From positions 8,308,320-8,372,319 of the forward strand of contig NZ_AP022871.1 of NCBI RefSeq assembly GCF_011764565.1: DNA of 64,000 nt, written 5' to 3'. The notes under the pieces are model-generated. The model had not been told where the DNA came from and did no database searches. It saw only the letters and a list, made by a program, of their open reading frames with translations. A program made the position numbers and the translations under genes. This document shows, one piece after another, positions 58,831 through 64,000 of this stretch (positions within the stretch are counted from its first letter, which is position 1; every line of letters begins with the position of its first letter). The DNA is from Phytohabitans suffuscus (GTDB taxonomy: Bacteria > Actinomycetota > Actinomycetes > Mycobacteriales > Micromonosporaceae).

Positions 58831-60744
58831 TCAACGCAGCTTGCGGCAGTAGAGGGCGTCCGGCGTCCGCCGGGACCCGAGCCGCCCGGTGTAGGCGATC
58901 CCGGCCGCGTACTCGTCGTCCGCGCACTGTCCTTTGTAGTGCCCGTTCGCGAAGTCGCCGCCGCGCGCGCCCGCCGGGCGGTTGTCGCCGCGGTCGAACC
59001 ACACGGTCCGGCCGCCCGCCGGGAACGCGCCGCCCGACGCGGCGCACAGCGCGCTGGATACGGCGGCGCCGCGGACCGCGTACCCGACGAGGAAGGAGCC
59101 CTGCGGGCACTGCAGCTTCGTGTAGCCGGACGCCCAGTCGCCGCCCGGCGGCACGTGCCGCTCGTCGACGACGACCTCGTACCCGGCCGAGGGCGGCCAG
59201 AGCCCGGGGGCGCCGCTGTCCGTACACAGTGCGCGGTTGCCGGTGTGGCTCAGCCCGGCGAGCCGCTGCCCGTCCGGGCAGGCGGCCTTGCGCGCGCCGG
59301 GGTCCCAGTCCGGCCGGGCGCGCAGGCGGGCCGACTGGACGAAGTCGCCGTGGTCGGGGCTGAGCATCGACCAGCGCGGCACCGGGTCGACGCGCCCGGT
59401 GCGGCCGGCGTGGCCGACCAGCCGGGTCCAGTCGGCGGCCCGCCAGTCGTCGCCGTCGTACAGCCCCATCCGCCCGCCGGCCCGGTCCCAGTGCAGCAGC
59501 GCCCAGCCGTTGCCGGTGCGGTCGTCGTGCCAGCCGACCAGCGGCCAGTACGCGAAGTCGGCGTCGGTGGCGATCAGGTAGTCGACGAAGTTGCCGAACC
59601 ACGCCCGCTGCTTCTGGCCGGTCTCGGCCCGCCCGCCGACGCCGAACTCGCTGACCCACACCGGCGCGGTGAAGTGCCGCTCGGCCTCGGCCGCCACGAA
59701 CATGGCCTGCCGGTACAGCACGTCGTGCAGCTCGGCGCGGCTCAGGTCGCGGTAGCGCGGGTCGCTGGTCTCGCCGAGGCTGGTCGCGCCGCTGTGGTTG
59801 GGGCCGGTGTAGTCGTAGAAGTGGGCCGAGTACACCAGCTTGCCGGAGGTCGTGAGCGTGTGCGAGAGCCAGCGCGCCGGCGCCAGCGTCGGGCGCTCGT
59901 GGAAGAACCCGTCGACCGGGATGCCGACCCAGTTGACGCCCTCGACGACGATCAGCAGGTCGGGGTTGGCCTCGGCCAGGATCCGCTCGCCGGCCCGCTG
60001 CGACGCGGCGAACCAGTCGTGCGCGTCGCCCCGCCCCCAGTTCGGGTCGTCCCACACCGAGCGCCGCACCTCGTTGTACAGGTCCGCGCCGACCACCCGC
60101 GGGTTGGCGCGGTACCGGCGGGCCATGAACAGCCAGTCGTCCTCCCACGCGGCGGCGCTCTGGCTGGCGTTCCACCGCTCGTTGCCGTCGACCCCGCAGC
60201 ACCAGCGGGTGGTGTTGGTGTGGTTGTTGAGGATCACCGCCAGGTCGGCGTCGGTGAGCGCGGCGACCACCGCGTCGTAGACCCCGAGCGGCGTCCGCCC
60301 GCGCAGCTGCGGGTTGGCCGCCACCGCCGCGTCGGTCACCGGGCGCGTGTCGCGCAGCATCTCGTTGGAGAACGGCAGCCGGACGCTGTTGACCCCGATC
60401 TCACGGAAGCCGGCGACGATCTGCGACATCGGCGCCCGGTCGAGGCCGAGCGGCACCCGGCCCGAGTTCTCCCCGGCGTGGTGGTTGGCGTCCAGCTCCG
60501 GATCGCCCGACCCGGTCCAGGTGCCGCTGGCACCGTGCCAGTTGCCGGACCTCAGCTTGAACCGGTCACCGTTGGCGTCCACGATGTACCGCCCGCGGGT
60601 GCTGAGCGGCGGCACCCACGCGGCCGCCGCCGGCCCCACACCGGCACCGGCACCGGCCGCCGCCGAGCCGGGCCCCGCGAGCGCGGGCGGCGCCACGAGC
60701 GCCAGGACGACCACCGACACCAAGACCAGACGCCCCGGGACCAT
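58831..60744 (-). CDS. secreted GH5-like glycosidase with C-terminal Cys-rich module
   Basis: 637 residues. Signal peptide 1-23 (LVLVSVVVLALVAPPALAG); catalytic region about 50-400 with RYIVDANGDRFKLRSGNWHG, SVRLPFSNEMLRD, the acid/base Glu in ADLYNEVRRSVWDD and the nucleophile Glu in VWVSEFGVGGRAE, the GH5 cellulase-fold pattern. The C-terminal ~200 residues have six or more Cys (KAACPDGQ, LQCPQGSF, GQCADDEY, ALYCRK) and may be a binding module. Predicted beta-glycan hydrolase. ATG 60744. Downstream of the stop is a GC-rich 15-bp repeat. Confidence 0.88.
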   Translation of the reverse strand: MVPGRLVLVSVVVLALVAPPALAGPGSAAAGAGAGVGPAAAAWVPPLSTRGRYIVDANGDRFKLRSGNWHGASGTWTGSGDPELDANHHAGENSGRVPLGLDRAPMSQIVAGFREIGVNSVRLPFSNEMLRDTRPVTDAAVAANPQLRGRTPLGVYDAVVAALTDADLAVILNNHTNTTRWCCGVDGNERWNASQSAAAWEDDWLFMARRYRANPRVVGADLYNEVRRSVWDDPNWGRGDAHDWFAASQRAGERILAEANPDLLIVVEGVNWVGIPVDGFFHERPTLAPARWLSHTLTTSGKLVYSAHFYDYTGPNHSGATSLGETSDPRYRDLSRAELHDVLYRQAMFVAAEAERHFTAPVWVSEFGVGGRAETGQKQRAWFGNFVDYLIATDADFAYWPLVGWHDDRTGNGWALLHWDRAGGRMGLYDGDDWRAADWTRLVGHAGRTGRVDPVPRWSMLSPDHGDFVQSARLRARPDWDPGARKAACPDGQRLAGLSHTGNRALCTDSGAPGLWPPSAGYEVVVDERHVPPGGDWASGYTKLQCPQGSFLVGYAVRGAAVSSALCAASGGAFPAGGRTVWFDRGDNRPAGARGGDFANGHYKGQCADDEYAAGIAYTGRLGSRRTPDALYCRKLR

Positions 60745-61073
60745 CGATCCCTCCAGTGACGAATCGACATGCTTCGACCATCATGCCCCAAGCCCGGCCG
60801 CACCCTCCCCGGACCCGATCCCGCAGGCCCTGCGGCGAGCGGACAAACCGCAAGAAAGCGGCCGATCGCCACCATGCTCCTCGACCCTTCGGGGTCAGGG
60901 TGTGGGTCCGTCCACTGTGACCTGTGCGGGCGGCTGTTTCTGCCGCTCTGCCCGCCTGTCGCGGGGCCCGAGGGCTCGGTTCTGGGGCGCCTCGCCTTGC
61001 GCGTCATAGAACCCAACCCCGCTCAACGAGCGGTGCGTGACGGTTGACCGCGCACCCGCGGCCCTGGTCTATG

Positions 61074-61545
61074 GAGCTTTCGCGGTCAGGGTCGAGCGGA
61101 TGGCGAGGCGGCCGGGGTCGGGCGTGCAGCGGTGTCGCCGCCGAAATCGGCTGGGTTGTCGTCGTCGGTCAGCGGATCGTGGACGGCGGTGCGCGGCTCG
61201 CGTCCACGATCAGCCGGAGCCGATCCCTCGGGCCCTGTGGTGGGCGGGCAAATCGGGCGGAAAGTGGCCGGCGCCAGCTCGGGGAGCGACCGGACGGCTT
61301 CCGGCTCGTCCTCATCGGATCGTTGCGGCCCGCGGTCACCCTGACGAGGAGGACAAACCAGGTGAATTCGGCGCCTGCCCTCGAACGCGCGGCTCCCGGC
61401 CAACAGATCGTGGTATGAACTGCCCCCAGAGGGGCGGATCCGTACCACGATCCGCCGAAACCGACCCCCAGCCTCCACATTGGGGCGGGCAGACCAGCGG
61501 AGGCACAGAGGTCACTGTGGACAGACCCGGACCCTGACCCGGAAG
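61074..61545. repeat. dispersed intergenic repeat, copy C
   Basis: It aligns with copy B over about 470 bases with roughly one difference in eight and several small indels. It includes the GATCGTGGTA hairpin (61406-61452) and ends with the CACTGTGGACAGACCC motif. Confidence 0.85.
61406..61452. repeat. GATCGTGGTA hairpin (copy C)
   Basis: Perfect arms 61406-61415 and 61443-61452, interior CTGCCCCCAGAGGGGCGG. Confidence 0.9.
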
Positions 61546-61842
61546 GTCTCTGGCGAGGCACTGTGGACAGACCTGGACCGGCGAAATCGTCTGGTTCGTG
61601 CCCGGCGGCGGGTGATCGTGGACGTACATCGCGCACGCAGGAGCGGTCGAGGTCCACGATCCGCGCGGTCGCCCCTGGGCGATCTTGCTTCCAGCGGTCG
61701 TCGCCGCCACCTGAGGGTCCGACACCATGATCGATTTACGGTGAGTGGCGTTCGTCCGGAGCGTGCTCCCGTGGCCTCGCCCCGCGCGTCGCGCGACCCC
61801 AGCCCCGGGTTGACCACGCCCGCGCGGGCCGGGCAGGCCGCT

Positions 61843-61904
61843 GTTGATCAGGGACTTGGTGGTGGGACACGCCGGCCGGCACGCCCACGAAGTCCCTGAT
61901 CAAC
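61843..61904. repeat. 62-bp palindromic element
   Basis: Perfect 15-bp arms GTTGATCAGGGACTT (61843-61857) and AAGTCCCTGATCAAC (61890-61904). The interior also has pairing segments (GTGGG / CCCAC). The form resembles long GTTGATCA-type palindromes that I recall as frequent in Micromonosporaceae genomes. Confidence 0.9.
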
Positions 61905-62036
61905 CCCGGTAGGGGGTGGGGGTGAAGCGGTTGTGTCGCACGGGCCTGGCAGCGGAGGGCGGGGAGTCGGCGAGCGCAAGCGAGCCGCCGGCCGGAGCGG
62001 TGCCCGCGGGAGCGTGCGGTCCGCAGGTGAGGCGGG

Positions 62037-62070
62037 CCGGGGTGTATCGGGGTCCGGGGTGTATCGGGGT
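62037..62070 (-). repeat. 17-bp perfect tandem duplication downstream of the Rieske gene
   Basis: CCGGGGTGTATCGGGGT occurs at 62037-62053 and 62054-62070, 11 bases past the minus-strand stop at 62081. Confidence 0.9.
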
Positions 62071-62080
62071 TTGGGTGGGT

Positions 62081-62935
62081 TCAGGGTAGGGACGCCTGGA
62101 TGCGTCCGCCGATCTCGCGGGTGCGTAGCAGGGGTTGGTCGGTGGCGGCGGGGCCGGTCAGGACGGCGCCGTCGGCGAGGCGGAAGGTGCTGCCGTGCCA
62201 GGGGCAGACGAGGCAGTCGGCGCCGTCGACGGTGACCAGTTCGCCCTCGGCGAGGGGGCCGGTCTGGTGGCCGCAGTGGGCGATCATCGCGGTGACGCCG
62301 GACTCGGTGCGGGTGACCAGGACGGGGACGTCGCCGATGCGGGCCTTCAGCGGTTGGCCGTCGGCGAGTGCGTCGCGTGCGCACAGGTCCTGCCAGCCTT
62401 CGGGGATCTGGCGCAGGAACGGTTCGGCCTGGTTGACGGCGGCGGCCTGCCGGTAGCTCAGGTGGCCGCCGAGGTAGGCGCCCAGGCTGGCGCTGGCCAG
62501 GCCGGCGTAGGCGAGCCGCCGGCCGAGGCGGTGGTTGCCGGTGAGCCGGGCGATCAGGGAGCCGGTGTAGAGGCCGATCGCGGCGAGGTTGGCGGAGGCG
62601 TGCACGAGGCCGGTGCGGCGTTGCTCGCGCGACAGCGACGCCCAGTCGTTGAGGCCGGCGAGCGCGGCGGGTATCGCGCCGGCGGTGCCGAGGCCGGTGA
62701 GCACCGTGCCGGCGCGGTGGGTGCCGGGGATGCCGTCGACCACGGCGGCGCTCAGCCATGCTCCCACGGGGACCTGCACGAGCGCGGGATGCAGCGGATG
62801 GCCGAGCCACACGCCGTGCAACGCGTCGCGTACCCGTCCGCGCAGCACGGCCTGCACGCCGCGCTGCAACGGTTCGCCCACCTGGTCCAGCCGGCCGGCC
62901 GTCTCCAGCCGGTCCACGAGCATCCGTACCGCCAT
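62081..62935 (-). CDS. DUF2231-Rieske fusion membrane protein
   Basis: 284 residues. The first half (about 30-160) is a four-helix DUF2231-type membrane domain with LHGVWLGHPLHPALVQVPVG and several short hydrophobic segments. The C-terminal ~110 residues are a Rieske 2Fe-2S domain: AMIAHCGHQTGPL and CLVCPWHGSTFRLADG supply two Cys and two His ligands. It may transfer electrons at the membrane. ATG 62935. The neighbour clpC is in the same direction 90 bases upstream but has its own terminator. Confidence 0.9.
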   Translation of the reverse strand: MAVRMLVDRLETAGRLDQVGEPLQRGVQAVLRGRVRDALHGVWLGHPLHPALVQVPVGAWLSAAVVDGIPGTHRAGTVLTGLGTAGAIPAALAGLNDWASLSREQRRTGLVHASANLAAIGLYTGSLIARLTGNHRLGRRLAYAGLASASLGAYLGGHLSYRQAAAVNQAEPFLRQIPEGWQDLCARDALADGQPLKARIGDVPVLVTRTESGVTAMIAHCGHQTGPLAEGELVTVDGADCLVCPWHGSTFRLADGAVLTGPAATDQPLLRTREIGGRIQASLP

Positions 62936-62987
62936 GGGACGTGGTGTTTCCCTGCTCGGCGCCGGGCAAACGGCGGTCCCGTACGGT

Positions 62988-63019
62988 GTCGAGGCGCCCC
63001 GGATCCGGGACGCCTCGAC
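62988..63019 (-). terminator. terminator of clpC
   Basis: Stem GTCGAGGCG (62988-62996) / CGCCTCGAC (63011-63019) with an inner palindrome CCCGGATCCGGG. It lies seven bases past the clpC stop. Confidence 0.8.
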
Positions 63020-63025
63020 GGGTGT

Positions 63026-64000
63026 TCAGGGGACCCGCGCGGCGCGGTCGGCGGTGCGGAACACCAGCGTGGCGTCGCCGGCGGTGGGGTCGCCGTCGCA
63101 GTCGACGACGACGGTCTGGCCGGGGCGCAGCTCGTTGAACAGGATGCGTTCGGCGAGGCCGTCCTCGACCTCCCGCTGGATGGTGCGGCGCAGGGGCCGG
63201 GCGCCGAGGGCGGGGTCGAAGCCCTTCGCCGCCAGGTACCGCCGGGCGCTGTCGGTGACCTCCAGGCCCAGGTCCCTGCCGCGCAGCCGGGCGCCGGTCC
63301 GGGCGAGCATGACGTCGACGATCTGCCGCATCTGGGCCGGTGTGAGCTGCGGAAACACGATGGTGTCGTCGACCCGGTTGAGGAGCTCGGGGCGGAAGTG
63401 TCGCTTGAGCTCGCCGTCGACCTTCTGCTTCATCCGCTCGTACACGGCCTCGGTGCCCGACCCGCTCTGGAAGCCGACGGGGAGGCGGTGCGTGATGTCG
63501 CGAGTGCCGAGGTTGGTGGTCAGGATGATGACCGTGTTCTTGAAGTCCACGGTCCGGCCCTGGCCGTCGGTGAGCCGGCCGTCCTCCAGGATCTGCAGGA
63601 GGGTGTTGAACACGTCCGGGTGCGCTTTCTCGATCTCGTCGAAGAGCACCACGGAGAACGGGCGGCGGCGGACCTTCTCGGTCAGCTGCCCGCCTTCGTC
63701 GTAGCCGACGTACCCGGGCGGGGCGCCGACGAGACGGGAGATCGTGTACCGGTCGTGGAACTCGGACATGTCCAGCTGGATCAGCGCGTCCTCGGACCCG
63801 AACAGGAACTCGGCCAGGGCTTTGGACAGTTCGGTCTTGCCGACGCCGGACGGGCCGGCGAAGATGAACGACCCGGACGGCCGCTTCGGGTCTTTGAGGC
63901 CGGCGCGGGTGCGGCGGATGGCCTTGGAGACGGCCTTGACCGCGTCTTCCTGGCCGACGACCCGCTTGTGCAGCTCGTCCTCCATCCGCAGCAGCCGGGA
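63026..64000 (-). CDS. clpC: ATP-dependent Clp protease ATP-binding subunit ClpC, N-terminus outside the window
   Basis: The C-terminal 325 residues are visible; the frame stays open to the window edge. They contain the second AAA+ module: Walker A in AGPSGVGKTELSKALAEF, Walker B in VVLFDEIEKAHPDV, GAPPGYVGYDEGGQLTEKVR, sensor 1 in ILTTNLGTRD, and the D2-small domain with GARPLRRTIQREVEDGLAE. The upstream part LHKRVVGQEDAV is typical of ClpC/ClpA D2. It unfolds proteins for degradation by ClpP in the cytosol. A ClpB or other Hsp100 protein is the alternative, but the basic QEDAVKAVSKAIRRTRAG is more ClpC-like. Confidence 0.9.
   Translation of the reverse strand, partial: SRLLRMEDELHKRVVGQEDAVKAVSKAIRRTRAGLKDPKRPSGSFIFAGPSGVGKTELSKALAEFLFGSEDALIQLDMSEFHDRYTISRLVGAPPGYVGYDEGGQLTEKVRRRPFSVVLFDEIEKAHPDVFNTLLQILEDGRLTDGQGRTVDFKNTVIILTTNLGTRDITHRLPVGFQSGSGTEAVYERMKQKVDGELKRHFRPELLNRVDDTIVFPQLTPAQMRQIVDVMLARTGARLRGRDLGLEVTDSARRYLAAKGFDPALGARPLRRTIQREVEDGLAERILFNELRPGQTVVVDCDGDPTAGDATLVFRTADRAARVP

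Larger units (their letters stand above)
60745..62080. other. 1336-bp gap with dispersed repeat copy C and a long palindrome
   Basis: No gene. It holds copy C (61074-61545), a diverged partial copy near 60829-60980, hairpins with GATCGTGGAC arms (61176-61205 and 61617-61667 regions), a 62-bp palindrome (61843-61904) and a 17-bp tandem duplication (62037-62070). It is also the promoter region of the minus-strand GH5 gene. Confidence 0.75.

Noticed and set aside
61086..61478. Minus-strand frame inside repeat copy C, with similar frames in copies A and B
   Set aside because: Parts of the translation are similar, but small indels move the frame between copies and no start or domain is shared, so a non-coding repeat explains the data better.

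Overview
The window is high-GC actinobacterial DNA. The mycothiol ligase gene inside the uppP / histidine phosphatase / DUF3090 / SCO1664 / mshC neighbourhood, an F420-type LLM oxidoreductase, ClpC, a DUF222-HNH gene and many secreted carbohydrate-active proteins point to Actinobacteria. The DUF6244-like gene, the CBM2/ricin-lectin secretome and long palindromic intergenic repeats suggest the family Micromonosporaceae; that placement is inference. I saw no tRNA, rRNA, CRISPR array, insertion sequence or prophage.

Layout. 1-5.8 kb: a minus-strand pair of small coiled-coil/hypothetical genes, a NYN-domain pair, a secreted alpha-lytic-type protease, a LysR regulator and a hemerythrin-like protein. 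5.8-11.4 kb: secreted SGNH hydrolase, M20 peptidase, a DinB/maleylpyruvate isomerase-like gene divergent from a TetR gene with a duplicated operator, DUF5703 and an aldo/keto reductase. 11.5-16.9 kb: LLM oxidoreductase, uppP and the mshC cluster, all on the plus strand. 17.2-18 kb: a yybP-ykoY (Mn2+) riboswitch in front of a TMEM165/GDT1 transporter. 18-27 kb: a ~1000-residue secreted PA14/propeller/CBM6/DUF1080 protein, a FOXRED2-like flavoprotein, an iodotyrosine-deiodinase-like nitroreductase with a GCS2 ligase, and an M20 peptidase carrying a 30-nt/90-nt repeat insert. 27-37 kb: DUF222-HNH, a lipoprotein, a broken NTPase-WD40 gene, CorA, an FAD dehydrogenase and a two-gene membrane operon. 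38-48 kb: an M6 metalloprotease, hydrolases, a phosphoribosyltransferase, and an oxidoreductase / DUF6807 / cupin operon. 48-61 kb: an ECF sigma factor divergent from a pectate lyase, two GH5 glycosidases, a truncated DUF1080 paralogue, an orphan cytochrome oxidase subunit I and an F420-type reductase. 61-64 kb: Rieske/DUF2231 protein and the end of clpC.

Three genome-level signals stand out. First, seven genes end in short tandem duplications that repeat the last codons together with the stop codon, always by a multiple of three bases, giving two to four in-frame stops. Second, the longest gaps (37.2-38.3, 47.3-48.5 and 60.7-62.1 kb) hold copies of a non-coding dispersed repeat with GATCGTGG...CCACGATC hairpins and a second GGTCCGGACC-centred element. 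Third, the first half of the window has many single-base frameshifts, nearly all repaired by adding one G or C to a run of three or more, including in mshC. This looks like homopolymer sequencing error, so the affected genes are annotated as whole CDSs with the break marked.

How genes work together: the secretome (two GH5 glycosidases, pectate lyase, PA14/DUF1080 protein, proteases, SGNH hydrolase) fits plant-polymer degradation, and the oxidoreductase / DUF6807 / cupin operon fits uptake-side sugar-derivative metabolism. The 11.5-17 kb block is a housekeeping cluster for cell-wall lipid recycling and mycothiol synthesis.
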